A DNA stretch of 64,000 nucleotides from Notospermus geniculatus (taxonomy: Eukaryota; Nemertea; Pilidiophora; Heteronemertea; Lineidae). A program made the translations under genes and the position numbers. This document shows positions 13,001 through 24,104 of this stretch, piece after piece. Under the pieces are notes generated by a model. It was not told where the DNA came from. It did not search any database and was given only the letters and a program-made list of their open reading frames with translations. The DNA is taken from the NCBI GenBank assembly GCA_002633025.1, contig NMRB01000100.1, positions 14,610-78,609 of the forward strand. The letters run 5' to 3'. Numbering within the stretch: the stretch's first letter is position 1; every line of letters begins with the position of its first letter.

Positions 13001-16000
13001 TTTTCCACATGGCAGTGAACGACTGCACATTTACAGTCCCTGTTTTCTCTCCACCTGCTGCCGTGAATAATGGCCCCTTCCAATAGAACGGCAACCCACA
13101 AGCCTGAAAAGAGAACAGAGACCAGGGGCGTAGCTAGCTTTTATGGCCTCGGGGGCAAAATTGATTGAGTCTGGAGAGCAAAGCCGGAGGGGGTCTGGGG
13201 TTCTCCTCCCCAGGAAAAAATTGAAAATCTACATCCTCTCAGGTGCATTTTCCCCACATCTCACACCACCATACATGTACCTGGCTTGAAGAGGGGAAAT
13301 GACCTTTTAGAGGAAAAAAATTGTTTTGTCCCTTTTTGCTCTGGGGCGCAGTTGCCCCCCCCCCCCAGAGACTGATTCATTGTGTAGGCCTAGATTTCTC
13401 TCTTCCATATGTTAGCACTGAGGTCATGCTACCTCTGTTATTTTATATAGCAGATGATTTCAGTTTATATTTTTACAAGCCAAGTTATTTATAGACCAAA
13501 GCAGGTGTAGCGTGGCTAGGAATATTATACATGTATAGATAGTGGTTACCAGCAGGGACCATTTCAAAACTTCCAATCCTGAAGTCAAGCGGAATGTACC
13601 CAAGGTTCTTCGTACCACATAACGCCAATGCTGGGTACACTTCTGCAGTACCCAAGACAATATTTTTCACCTATCCCACCTTCATCTTCAGGACCACAGT
13701 CTATCTTAAAGGCGCTCCTCCAAATGAGATGTTTTTGTGCAAGTTACCCTCAATGGGCAATTTACCATTGTTGTTTTTTTACGGCTTACACCAGGACCAA
13801 TTAGACTGCCCATAACTCAAAGAGAGCCAACTAGCACGTGAAAACTCACTCAGAGCATTGCCTATATACTCTAAGCCTGTTACTCTTAGCTGTCTATTAA
13901 AGATATGCTTCTCCGTAGAAATTCCCAGGCTGATTTCCACCTGGGTATCATATCGTAGGAAGGTTACGACAGGTACGCATGGATCATCATCAGCTATCAA
14001 ACCTCATTGAATGAGGCCTTTTACTAAGGAATGCTGGACCTCTTATCTTTGGCACGAGTTTCCGCATTAATACGCCTCTGATCAAAAAGGCACAAGGCGC
14101 AATTATTATTGGTGACTGACGTATGATTGTAAGGTGACGTGGGATACGGTTCAAATCGAAGGCCAGCTAAACCAGCCATGCTTCATTTCAGCTTCTCAGA
14201 TCCTCCATGACAATAATTCCAAGGCAACAGATGACACTACAACATGTGAACATATACCAATAGGCAAGCTACCCAGACTAATCCTTTTCCTGCTGCCTAA
14301 TTACCTTGGCGATCGATCCCATTTGCTTAACAGTCACTTTCCCTCCTTCGAATTTAGAGAACTCGCTTGCGGCTTTCTGTAACTGCCCCTCGATTTCTTC
14401 ATTCGAATTCGGTTGTCCGTTTGGGAAGTAGAATTGTGGGATATTAAGATTACGATTCGATAACGGTCGTAAGCTGTCCCGACTCTTTTTCCGCCTTCCT
14501 GTATTTTTTAATGAATTGTTATTGTTCCTGTAATTTTCTAAATTTTCTTTATTCTTCTCCTGTTCAATGAACCGACTCTCTTTTTCCCTGTTTTCCTTTG
14601 CAATCTGGAACGAGAGACAGCCAAAACTTGCGTAAAAACCAAGTTAGTTCAACCACAACACGAGAATAGCAGACGGATCCAATTGCAAGAGCTGTGTCTG
14701 ACATTAAACAGTAATGCAGGGTTGAAGCTACCATCAGTTAGCCAAAGTGAAAGAAAATTCCAAATGACTAACATCAACATGGCTTTGGCAATGTTGGCTG
14801 AGGATCTTCAAAAGAAAATTGTAAAGGAAAGTAGAAAATTTAGCCACCTACAGTAGCACCTTTCTTAGTCTGCTTGGCTACACAAAATGTACAGCGGAAA
14901 ATTGCATAGCTCCGGCCCGATTACTAGTTATGGACGTGGGCATCAACACTATAAACTTCACCCATAAATTTCTCCTGTCTGTCACAATGCGTGAAGCAAA
15001 GAAAAAGTCATACCTACAAATTTGTCCACAACAACACAACTCAAACAGTGCAAGTCCGTGTGGGTGGGGGCCATTTTTCTAACTATCAAATTACCGGTAC
15101 TGCATTATAAAGTCATTTCATGGCTGGTGAGGCGTGGTACTGAATCGGCTAACCTGTGTACTGCCTCAGGTGTCCATTTCCTCCAAAAGGAACAGCCATT
15201 AGGGTTTTCTACAGGTGTGCATTTCAGATTAACCTTTTCTGGAGACAACACTGTGTCATTTTGAGTAATTCTCACATTTTCTGAAGAAGTCTGGAAATTG
15301 AAATGAACAAAAGCAGGCGCGGATCCAAGGGGGCAGCACGCCCCTTACCCTTGTTTTGCCTAACAAATCTGCAAAATCGACCATGAAATTCTGGAATTTG
15401 GAGCAAATCTTTGAAATTCACTTCGGATTTCAATGTCTACTAGAACAAGGCCCCCTCTTTTGCCAAACCTGGATCGGCCCCTGAAAAGCGCTACATTTTG
15501 GAGTTAGGCTCCATGTTTCTTGCCTAGTAGTACAGGGTATATTTGATTGTGAGTGGGAGACCCACAAGTCAGGCTTGTAGTTTTCACTGAAACCTTTCAA
15601 TGAAGGAAACCTTTGTGACTGTCTTTAGTAAAGAGGCACCGTCACGGTAGAGGGGTCCATTTATAAGGGTGATTCCACACTGTACATCAATGGACGTGGG
15701 CATCAACACTATAAACTTCACCCATAAATTTCTCCTGTCTGTCACAATGCGTGAAGCAAAGAAAAAGTCATACCTACAAATTTGTCCACAACTCAAACAG
15801 TGCAAGTCCGTGTGGGTGGGGGCCATTTTTCTAACTATCAAATTACTGCATTATAAAGTCATTTCATGGCTGGTGAGGCGTGGTACTGAATCGGCTAACC
15901 TGTGTACTGCCTCAGGTGTCCATTTCCTCCAAAAGGAACAGCCATTAGGGTTTTCTACAGGTGTGCATTTCAGATTAACCCTTTCTGGAGACAACACTGT

Positions 16001-19000
16001 GTCATTTTGAGTAATTCTCACATTTTCTGAAGAAGTCTGGAAATTGAAATGAACAAAAGCAGGTGCGGATCCAAGGGGGCAGCACGCCCCTTACCCTTGT
16101 TTTGCCTAACAAATCTGCAAAATCGACCATGAAATTCTGGAATTTGGAGCAAATCTTTGAAATTCACTTCAGATTTCAATGTCTACTAGAACAAGGCGCC
16201 CCCTCTTTTGCCAAACCTGGATCGGCCCCTGAAAAGCGCTACATTTTGGAGTTAGGCTCCATGTTTCTTGCCTAGTAGTACAGGGTATATTTGATTGTGA
16301 GTGGGAGACCCACAAGTCAGGCTTGTAGTTTTCACTGAAACCTCTCAATGAAGGAAACCTTTGTGACTGTCTTTAGTAAAGAGGCACCGTCACGGTAGAG
16401 GGGTCCATTTATAAGGGTGATTCCACACTGTACATCAAACTTCCTGTAGGCTATTTAAAACCTTTGCCAGGAGGGCTATTTCCCTGGGAGAGTTCCCGGT
16501 AAAACACCACATGATAACATCCAACGAAATTCATTCAGAATTTCTATGAAGAGAAGAAAACAAGCTTCTTGATGGGTTAGTGATAAAACCCGGAACGAAA
16601 CGAAATGAAATGAAATCATTGAAATGCGCATGATTTGCATCAATTTATTTTTGTTTTTACTGTCTTCTTGTTTGTAATACCGATATTTATGTGGTTAACG
16701 TAGAATCTGCTCCTACACTGACGCTTGCTTTATGCACCAAGCGAATGAGTGAAGAAAACGCAGGACAAAAACTTGCCGAGGAGCACTGAAGGGAATTTCG
16801 TAAATGTTGATTCTGATTGATTTTGTGTTGTGGTATGTTGAAAAAAAATCTCAAGGCAGAAGCATACGCCTGCAACATAATGACACTTTTTATTAGGCCT
16901 ACATGTACATAATTCTCAACTTCCTTGCGAGTCCCATTTCAATGATTTCATTTGATTTCGTTTCATTCCCGGTTTTATCACTAACTTTCTTGATGGGGCA
17001 ACCTTCGACTCCAGAGCCTGGTTTCAGCCACTCATACTGATTCTACATCTTCCTCCTTCATCATCATCTTTCTTCAGATGCATGTAACATGAGATAACAC
17101 CGAAAAGCCGAAAGAATACAAAAGCCTATCTCTACCTCAAAGCCAGTGTCACCAAGCAACCCTTGTTCCCTCCAGTGGTAAGACTACACCAGTAAATGAA
17201 AAATCTGTTTCCAATAGTTTTGGTTGAAACCAATGGTTACAGATTGACAGCTGGTGGTAACGGACACCCTTACTGACGTCAGCTTGCAATTTTTCGCTCC
17301 AATGGCTTTTGGCAGAAATCATGGTACATGTATAACGATCAGTGCATGAGTGGGAGTGTGGCTGATTGAAGTACAGCAACTTTCTCCACTCTCTCTTGTA
17401 CATGGTGTACAACAGCAGCCACAAACACAGCTATTACATGAGCCGAACATGCTCCCACTGCTCAACAGTGAAGATACAGCCATTTTCCCATGACTGGAGG
17501 GCAGAGTTGGTCATGTCAAAAGTCATGTGCTGCGTCCTACTTTTATCCGGTCTCAAAAGGCTTCATCTCATTACGCCGATCTCTCCAGAAACCTCTCTGG
17601 ATAGGAGAACTCAAAGAGCAGTTCATTCAGTGCTTCTTAATCAACCTTTCAGATCAGTTGAGAATAAAGTGGCGACTTGCCGGTAATCAATCCCCGTGAT
17701 TTTTCGGCTAAACCATGCTCTGCCGCTGTGTTCTTTAGACCATCTGCTTGATGCTGAAGATGAATAACTGAAGCCGTGATTCCCACCATGTTCAGGGTTA
17801 TATCTAGGCCATTTTAGAGCGGCACTGTGCCGTGCTGCTAAAAGGGGCACTGTCGTGCCCTTGTTTAACCCCCTCAGGCGCCGTGCCCCTACAAATTTTT
17901 TTTTAGGTTTTAGTACCCCCAGACCCTCTGTCATGGTCCCTTTTGGTCATATCACCTTAGAAACTGGCTTAAATTGGCTGTTGACTGGAGTTTAGAGATA
18001 TTTTTAACTGACAAGCTTCTCAAACTCCGTTAGTAGAAATGTCGCGAATGAAAAGTGCCCTTTTCCAGGTTAAAGTGCTCTTTTCACAAAGTTTGCACCG
18101 TGCCCTTTTGAAATCCTAGATATAACCCTGACGTTAGCCCAAAACGAAAAGAAGCAAATTTCGCGCACTTGACTTTCCCCAGATGCAACTTACCTCAATG
18201 TATCTAGCATTGTCAATATTCCCTGAGGATTTTTCAACAGCATTACCATTTGAGTCCATGGTTGAACCAACAGGGGAGCAAAAGCCATAATGGATTGCGC
18301 CACACTCCTCCCCAGTAACCGCTCCAACTTTACACGTGTTGCAATTATGTATAGCGCGCTGCCATTTTAGGTCCACGCAGCTGTTGTAGTACAGGGTAAG
18401 CCGAGAGTAGACATAGCGAATTTGAGCATGAGGGCTTTTCTGCATAGCTGTAGTTCTCCAAGGTGACGAAGTTCAGTTAAATCAGTGAATTTTTGCTTTA
18501 AAATGGTGGCTACCTGGTCATGTTATTCCTTGCAATGAATTAGTAAATGTTACGTTATCCTCGCTCAAGGCCAGGGAGCTGCAACACGAAGTGTGTCGTA
18601 ATGAAAAAGATTATCATCAGAAAATCAAAAATATGTTTCTACAATTCACCAGAAATTCACACCTTCTGAAAATCATCTTGAGATATCCGAAGAATATCCC
18701 GGAGTAGGACCTACATTTAAAGACCAAGAAAACCTGAGAGTCGATGATGGTTTTGCACAGCCTCTCATTAGCAACAGGAGCAAGATTCCAAGGGATGCTG
18801 TACCAATGTCAATGAATGAAAGTAACTCCACAAGTTTCTATTGTTCCGTGTACTAGTCTCTGGTGATGATAGTGAATGAAATCTTGATATCCAATTACAC
18901 TGCTTATTATACACCAAATCAAATGTAATAGAAAACGAAGGAATAGGCCTCTGCATCCACAAATTCAATTTTTCTAGCACACTGTAGCTTAGCCAGCCAG

Positions 19001-21386
19001 TTTGATGCAGCTGAGCGCTAGCTCTCTAGATCTGGTATGGGTTAGCTTCCCAGTGGCTATGGAGAGTAGCCAAGCTACACAGGTACGATGGAACATGAGC
19101 AAGCGTTCTGCAGTGTAGTGCACTTCAGGCTAAGCTTAGGTCATTCACATGTCTTGTACTGCACCAAATGTACGTACAATTTGGTCATACTAAGATTGGA
19201 ATGGACTACGTTTTATTAGTGATTCGGATGCAGTGCATTATGGTTGTTGCCAAAAGAAATGAAAATATCATAAAGTCAATTTTAGCTTCTTGCTAAAGGC
19301 ACCTGAACTTATGATTAGCTTCCAGTGATGAAGCACAGAGGATTGGGGTGAATGTGGTTCAGATACATGTATATCAAACAGACAGATAAGAAAGCAGGCA
19401 TGGATCTAGGGGGTCCAGACCTCCCCTGCTTACGGCAACCAAATTGCATATCTCAAACTCTGCATTTAGATTTTGAAATTTTCGAACCTCTAGACCCCTT
19501 TCAGCACAGTTGCCTACATGTACATGGTGCCCATCTTCAACAGAACGTTATGACCACCATACAAAATCCCGGATCCACCCCCGATTACCTGAGAATCTGT
19601 CAAGAAGTGATTACACAATGTTGCATCTTAGGAACTAACAAAGGAGAAGAGTGGAGGACTGGACTCCGCTTAGATTGTCAAGAGTTATGAATACTACATG
19701 CTATCATAATGGGTCATATGAATAAAGACTACATTAGTAAATGCTTTTACTTGAATTTTACAATACAAATGCACTAGGCAATGGGGACTGCTGTACAAAT
19801 CTGACGTAAAAGCATTTGCTAGTCTTTATTCATATGACCCATGGTCACAACTCTCTTGGATATGATCTTGTCTACAAGTTACACAAATTGACATGACTGA
19901 CTGGTTCCAGAATCAGCAGTTAAGTGAAAACAACCTTTCTATGAATCAGACTTTGGCATGATTTGAGGAGTTCCTCTTGGTTTATCACAGGTCATGATAA
20001 CTTTCATCAGGTCTTCAATGAGTCAGCACACCTATCAAAACATCCAATGCTCTCAAGGTGCTCACCATTTAAAACACACTCGCACAATCTTGCACATGTC
20101 TAACTTGCCCTATCCCTTCATTCATGTCATTTACAGGCAAAATGAAAAGATCCTAGCAGGGTTTCCGCCAGAGGGGAGAATGGGGAGAATTCCATCCCCA
20201 AGAAAATTATTTGGGGATAAATCCATCCCCAAATTTTAGAAAGAATGGATTTTTTTCTTTAAATCTTGTCTTTTTTCTTTTCAAAACATCATATTATTAT
20301 CCCATCATGTTATCTTGCAGTCCATGTACAATGTTTTGTGAAAAAAATCCAAATAAAAAAATCCCAAAAAAAATTTTTTCAAAAAAATTTTTTTTGAAAA
20401 TTTTTTTTTAAAATTTTTTTTTGGTCCATCCCCAAATTTTTTTTCCTGGCGGAAACCCTAAGCTGTAGATTCTGCCATGTCATGAATGTTCCTTCTTCAT
20501 TTGTTGTTCTCTTGTCATTTTTTGAAAGTTTTAATTGAAAAAACAGTATTATAGTGTGATTTTTTAGTTTTATTTTTTCTAGGTTTGGGAAAAAATTTTA
20601 GGGTCGGGGCATTTTCAGGAGGGTCGGTCGGCTGACCCGAAACAAGACATTTATTTTTTTAGGCCTCATTCATGTCATTTACAGGCAAAATGAAAAGATC
20701 CTAGGCAGATGAAGATGCATGGAAGGCCTTGAACTTTCATGATTAAGAAGGATAGTCACTTTTGGATGATGGGCAACACTTTGAACTACATGTATGTAGG
20801 ACACCAGGGCTATTATATAGGAGGGCAACAATAGTCAGTGCCTGAGGGTGGGGGATCGGATGGAGAAAACACCTACCATACCATGTTGCATGTAGGGTGG
20901 GTTGGAGTTGAGCCAAACAGCTGGATAGGGAAGGGGGTCTGAATCACTTGTACCATTCAGAAAAGGGCAGATTTATGATTACACCTCTTGCCCAGGAAAT
21001 CAACAAGAGGCCCATGGGCCTGGCGCTCAGCTGACATTTGATGCCTAGGTTTGATATCTCGGTACCTGTAGGCAGAGCTGATGTTTTATCAGTATTAAGA
21101 ATAGCCTTACCTTTTTATTTCCAGGATTCTTCCTTGGACTTCTTGGACTCATGATCTTTGCTGTCGGAGAACACGGTGGTGTGGTGGGAGAGCCTGGCCG
21201 TATTCGTGGAGAGGCAGGCTTTCCATTCCGGCTGGAGGTAGCCAGCTGGCGTTCAGGGACAGTAAGTGGTTCTCCATGCTTTAGTTGGTACAAATTTTCT
21301 TTCAGAAGTGTTTGTGTCTCTGGTTCTGAGAGCCAGCGTATAAAGAGTTCATCGACTTTAACCTTGAGAAGTGGTTTCAAAGACAT
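6979..21386 (-). CDS. PPP2R3: PP2A regulatory subunit B'' (PR70/PR72 type), EF-hand protein
   Basis: Exons, 5' to 3': 21386-21111, 14604-14305, then the seven-exon core, present twice (13103-10659 and 10372-8164), then 7089-6979. With one core the product is 547 residues, close to human PR72/PR70. B'' subunits bind the PP2A A/C dimer and direct substrate choice in a calcium-dependent way. Visible landmarks: N-terminal [13 protein letters not shown] (PR70-like start), [50 protein letters not shown]-hand 1 [12 protein letters not shown], canonical EF-hand 2 [12 protein letters not shown], and the C-terminal [16 protein letters not shown]. All splice phases agree. The stop TAA at 6979-6981 overlaps a strong donor (GTAAGTAT), so the protein may continue into an unseen exon. 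The very similar family members A and B cannot be separated here. Confidence 0.9.
8164..10372 (-). CDS. PPP2R3: PPP2R3 core exon block, 3' copy (block A)
   Basis: Seven exons on the minus strand: 10372-10269, 10134-10032, 9808-9647, 9456-9300, 9061-8926, 8809-8665, 8313-8164, total 957 bases or 319 codons. The block begins and ends at phase 0, so it can follow either the 14604-14305 exon or block B in frame. It encodes the A-subunit-binding region and both EF-hands. All acceptors and donors are canonical. It runs in frame into the 7089-6979 exon. Difference from block B seen at exon 1: TVTIQSF here, TVNVQSF in B. Confidence 0.88.
10659..13103 (-). CDS. PPP2R3: PPP2R3 core exon block, 5' copy (block B)
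   Basis: Same seven exons with the same lengths: 13103-13000, 12865-12763, 12540-12379, 12190-12034, 11795-11660, 11543-11399, 10808-10659. Reading frames are open and splice sites are intact throughout. A transposon-like insertion at about 13125-13366 lies just upstream of its first exon and is absent from block A. Between exons 6 and 7 lies a single N (11209) flanked by a 225-base repeat, an assembly join. Using both blocks would give about 866 residues with four EF-hands; using one gives the normal protein. Confidence 0.85.
10984..11433. repeat. Unmerged contig overlap around a single N
   Basis: Bases 10984-11208 are repeated at 11210-11433 with only a few mismatches, and the two are separated by one N at 11209. 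The first copy stops within the coding sequence of PPP2R3 core exon 6. This is the pattern of two contig ends (or two alleles) joined without merging, so the extra partial exon is most likely artificial. Confidence 0.85.
13125..13366. mobile_element. Short interspersed insertion, CAGGGGCGTAGC-ended
   Basis: About 240 bases starting CAGGGGCGTAGCTAGC and ending in a long C run followed by CAGAGAC. The allelic or paralogous site in unit A (about 10385) lacks it, which shows insertion. A four-base AGAC flank on both sides may be the target-site duplication. No coding capacity. Confidence 0.65.
13710..13855. mobile_element. MITE, GTTGGCTCTC-ended family, diverged copy
   Basis: CTCAATGGGCAATTTACC near the left and CTGCCCATAACTCAAAGAGAGCCAAC near the right match the family at 3985-4150 and 5578-5712 in layout. 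It lies in the intron between the 14604-14305 exon and core block B of PPP2R3. Confidence 0.5.
15314..15483. mobile_element. MITE-like repeat with GCGGATCC ends, copy 1
   Basis: About 170 bases from CAGGCGCGGATCCAAGG to CCTGGATCGGCCCCTG, imperfect inverted ends, no coding capacity. Related copies at 16060-16231 (duplicated along with its surroundings) and 19395-19582 (independent insertion). Confidence 0.6.
16060..16231. mobile_element. MITE-like repeat with GCGGATCC ends, copy 2
   Basis: Copy inside the second unit of the 755-bp duplication, starting CAGGTGCGGATCCAAGG. Near-identical to the copy at 15314-15483. Confidence 0.6.
16566..16997. mobile_element. MITE with about 50-bp inverted ends and 11-bp direct flanks
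   Basis: Inverted ends run from TTAGTGATAAAACCCGG (16577) to CCGGTTTTATCACTAA (ends 16984), followed inward by matching GAAACGAAATGAAAT and ATTTCGTTTC blocks. The element is flanked by TTCTTGATGGG at 16566-16576 and 16987-16997. An 11-base target duplication would fit the Mutator group (9-11 bp known for that family); no transposase is present. Confidence 0.6.
17792..18131. mobile_element. MITE with TCAGGGTTATATCTAGG ends
   Basis: TCAGGGTTATATCTAGG at 17792 is mirrored by CCTAGATATAACCCTGA ending at 18131. The interior has further inverted similarity around GTGCCC/GGGCAC words and no coding frame. It ends about 60 bases from the alternative PPP2R3 exon. Confidence 0.6.
18194..18259 (-). CDS. 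PPP2R3: Alternative first coding exon of PPP2R3
   Basis: The minus strand has ATG at 18259-18257, 22 codons ([20 protein letters not shown]..), and a strong donor GAG|GTAAGT at 18194, ending at phase 0. That is exactly the phase needed by the exon starting at 14604. The vertebrate gene uses alternative promoters and N-termini (PR130, PR72, PR59), so a second start between the distal first exon (21386) and the common exons is expected biology. The frame stays open upstream to an ATG at 18445, so the start could be earlier, or the exon could be internal. Confidence 0.5.
19395..19582. mobile_element. MITE-like repeat with GGATCTAGG/GGATCC ends, diverged copy
   Basis: CAGGCATGGATCTAGGGGG to CCCGGATCCACCCCC, about 185 bases, same layout as the copies at 15314 and 16060 but well diverged inside. 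Confidence 0.5.
19710..19841. mobile_element. Short MITE with 22-bp inverted ends
   Basis: TGGGTCATATGAATAAAGAC at 19710 is mirrored by GTCTTTATTCATATGACCCA ending at 19841, with the inverted match continuing inward through AAATGCTTTTAC and GTAAAAGCATTT. Only about 50 bases of loop. Non-coding. Confidence 0.7.
20118..20704. repeat. Composite insertion between 39-bp direct repeats
   Basis: A 39-base sequence starting TCATTCATGTCATTTACAGG occurs at 20118-20156 and again, perfectly, at 20666-20704. Between them lie a MITE at 20158-20459 with ends AGGGTTTCCGCCAG/CTGGCGGAAACCCT and A/T-homopolymer interior, then a second repeat (about 20580-20662) rich in GGGTCGG words. This could be one long target duplication or a local duplication with insertions. 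Confidence 0.6.
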
Positions 21387-21411
21387 TTTCTACAGTGTTA
21401 TGCAAAGAATC

Positions 21412-21673
21412 NNNNNNNNNNNNNNNNNNNNNNNNNNNNNNNNNNNNNNNNNNNNNNNNNNNNNNNNNNNNNNNNNNNNNNNNNNNNNNNNNNNNNNNNN
21501 NNNNNNNNNNNNNNNNNNNNNNNNNNNNNNNNNNNNNNNNNNNNNNNNNNNNNNNNNNNNNNNNNNNNNNNNNNNNNNNNNNNNNNNNNNNNNNNNNNNN
21601 NNNNNNNNNNNNNNNNNNNNNNNNNNNNNNNNNNNNNNNNNNNNNNNNNNNNNNNNNNNNNNNNNNNNNNNNN
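21412..21673. other. Assembly gap (262 N)
   Basis: Run of N from 21412 to 21673, just upstream (on the minus strand) of the PPP2R3 first coding exon. The immediate 5' UTR or promoter of that transcript may be missing. Confidence 0.99.
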
Positions 21674-21682
21674 GCCAGGGCC

Positions 21683-22593
21683 ATTGTGCTCACCTCTGTG
21701 ACAGAGTATGAAGTGTGAGTAGCCTGGTGATACAATGAATGGTGAAGGATTAGTGCAGAAACATCGTAACATTTACTACCGATGAGATATGGCAAAAGTC
21801 AATTTTTCAAGATGGCCGCCTGGCAGCCATGTTGAAGTCCAATCGAACCGAAATTTGGCATATAAGTAAACGGTACCAAGACACATATTTAGGCACGGTT
21901 AAAGCATCCTAGCTCCCACTATTTATGAGGTGTGGGTCGAAGTCCATTTTTCAAGATGGCTCCCTGGCGGCCATATTTGACATCGAATCTGACTGAAATT
22001 TACCATATATTTATATGGTACCTAGATACATATTTTGACAACGTTAAAACATCCTACCTACTCCTATTTATAAAATGTGGGTCAAAGTCCATTTTTCAAG
22101 ATGGCTTCCTGGCGGCCATATTTGAAGTCCGATCGGGTTGAAATTTGGTGCATTCGTGTAGGGTGCCTAGATATATCTTCACACCAAATCACAACACTCT
22201 ATGTCAAATAGCAATGAAATGTGCCACCAAACAGTGAATTTTGAACTTTGACCTCAGTGACCTTGAAAAGTAGGTCAAATCAAAAACCCGGGATTTATGT
22301 GATGACGTCTCATCAGAGGAACCCACCATAAAAGTTTCGTGGTTCTAGCTAACTGCGTTCAGGAGATACGGCCAAAAGAAGGTTTTCACAAAGCGCCCCC
22401 TACAGGCCTGAGTGTACAAGCAGCAGCGCTAAGTTTCGGTCCAGAGATAGTTTTTACCATAGGGTACCTGTACACCAAATTTCAAGTTTGTAACCCAAGC
22501 GGTTTAGAAACGTGCCACCCCTGTTAACGACGACGGACGACGACGACGACGGACGACACACCATGGGAGAAGCTCACCTCACAGAGGTGAGCT
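21683..22593. mobile_element. Long non-coding repeat with internal 145-bp subrepeats
   Basis: Starts near GTGCTCACCTCTGTGA and ends with the palindrome AGCTCACCTCACAGAGGTGAGCT at 22571-22593, so the ends are inverted. Inside are about two and a half units of about 145 bases (21797-22190), each starting AGTCCATTTTTCAAGATGGC and containing GGCGGCCATATTTGA, then TTGACCTCAGTGACCTTG and a GACGACGG run. No intact frame. A related subrepeat style occurs at 32539-32880. Confidence 0.65.
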
Positions 22594-23033
22594 AAAAATG
22601 AATGTTAGTTGATTCCGATTCGGTGACTTTGTGCTCCGATTCGGTCCGATCCGGTGTTCTTACGAACCCCCACGGTACTACCACCCCATCCATGCTTGTT
22701 TTTATTACCGGGTAGCCTATGCAAAATTCGCAACCCTAGCGTTGAGTTCAGGAACCAAACTAGCAATGCCAATGCGGCTTCTGACTTCTCCTAAGAAAGA
22801 TGCGTAAAAAAAGCTGTTGAATTGCAGTTAGCTTAGGCCTAGCATAGGCCTATAGCTAGGCCTAGGCCCTGCCTGTGCTGTGTGTGGTGGTGTCACACCA
22901 AAACACCTGAACCTGAAGTGTCAACGGTTCAACCTGAAGGCTGAAGACGAAGTGTAACATTTTATAAATATAGGCCCAGCCCAAGTGAAGTGCACTCAGT
23001 GCAGTGCAATAGACATAGGCCTATGATCATGAT

Positions 23034-23326
23034 GATCAGCAGTCTACACCATCACGCTAGGCCGTGAAGTCACGCTACAGCGTGAAAACCTTCTGTGACT
23101 GTGGAAACCAAATTTTTACACACAGAATTGTGTACAAATTCAGCATTGAAAAAAAAATTAAAATTCTTCCTTAATATATCGAGTTATGTGTGTTCAACAT
23201 GAATATGGCCGATTTTTTTCAATTAAAAGTTTTTTAAAGAAGTTAAAAGTTTTTGAAAATTGGGCCCTACATTTTGTACAGGCGAATGTACAGTCACGCA
23301 TTACCGTGATGGTGTAGACTGATCAG
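23034..23326. mobile_element. MITE with AGTCTACACCATCACG ends
   Basis: AGTCTACACCATCACG at 23041 is mirrored by CGTGATGGTGTAGACT ending at 23320. GATCAG flanks on both sides (23034-23039 and 23321-23326) may be the target duplication. Interior is A/T-rich and non-coding. Confidence 0.65.
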
Positions 23327-23559
23327 ATGATAGGCCTAGATGCACACAACAAAGCACGTCAGCATGCACGTAGTAGCAGTGCGATGGAGAACGCATCACG
23401 CCAAACACGCCTACCAATTAAGCTTCGGCCTGGCTCAGACATCGATTTTCTGACAGAAATCAGACATCATCAACTTTGATTTGCCCATATCCCACGTTTT
23501 TTTTAACGATTTTCAGTTGCATGACATGCATGACATGAGCACAACGCCATGATGATGTT

Positions 23560-23960
23560 GAGTTCGTTTCACACTCGACATGCTCGAGTCCCCCAAGACA
23601 AGCAGACGCTACTGTGACATCTGCACATGCGCAACGCGAGTTACTAAGCCGGAACTCGCGCGCACGCGCATTCTTGAGTTACCAAGGCTTAGTTCGTTTC
23701 TTACTCGAGTAAAAGGCAAAACAATAGCCTATTTTATCAACAGGCTATTTCAAAAATAGGCTAAAAATTGCCTAATAGGCTAAGAATAGCCTATTTTATT
23801 TAAAAACTGCGCATGCGCACTTGTGTGTTATTTTTGCGCATGCGCACTTGAGTTTAGTTCGTTCTTAACTCGAGTTTTAACCGAAACGCCCTAGTGCGCA
23901 AGCGCAAGTTCTTTACTCGGGTTCATAACCGGAAAGCATTTGCCAGACTGCGCATGCTTA
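23560..23960. promoter_or_regulatory. CpG-rich stretch with NRF1-like palindromes
   Basis: Two perfect TGCGCATGCGCA palindromes (23808-23819, 23835-23846), one TGCGCAAGCGCA (23895-23906), GCGCACGCGCA near 23660, and a partial site at 23949. This is the known NRF1 consensus of CpG-island promoters. The stretch also contains four degenerate copies of a TAGTTCGTTTCTTACTCGAG word and several AATAGGCT words, so it could instead be repeat-derived. It lies between the minus-strand PPP2R3 gene and the plus-strand ACP7-like gene and could serve either. Confidence 0.4.
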
Positions 23961-24104
23961 CTCGTGTAACTTGTGTTACACTGGTTTCCGTCTCTGCGCC
24001 TATACAATGCGTTCACTCCGACGTGTAAAGCATGAAAACAGGGCAAAGACGGGTAACGGGCGCAAGTCATCTGTGGAGGCCAATGGAATCCATCTGGTGC
24101 TCAC

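Larger units (their letters stand above)
8014..13485. repeat. Tandem duplication containing seven PPP2R3 exons
   Basis: Unit A is 8014-10506 and unit B 10508-13485. Both begin CAACAGCCGATTTTGCTC and end TTTTACAAGCCAAGT, and the junction is clean at 10507. Exons are almost identical; introns differ by a few percent. Unit B is longer because of the 240-base insertion and the overlap around the N at 11209. Confidence 0.9.
14931..16438. repeat. Tandem direct duplication of about 755 bp in a PPP2R3 intron
   Basis: Unit 1 is 14931-15690 and unit 2 is 15691-16438. Each starts TGGACGTGGGCATCAAC and ends CACACTGTACATCAA. They differ by a few substitutions and small indels. Each unit carries one member of the GGATCCAAGG-ended repeat family. 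No exon is recognised in either. Confidence 0.9.

Noticed and set aside
21151-21795. Long frames running through the N gap on both strands
   Set aside because: Their length comes from N bases read as X; only the PPP2R3 first exon is supported there.
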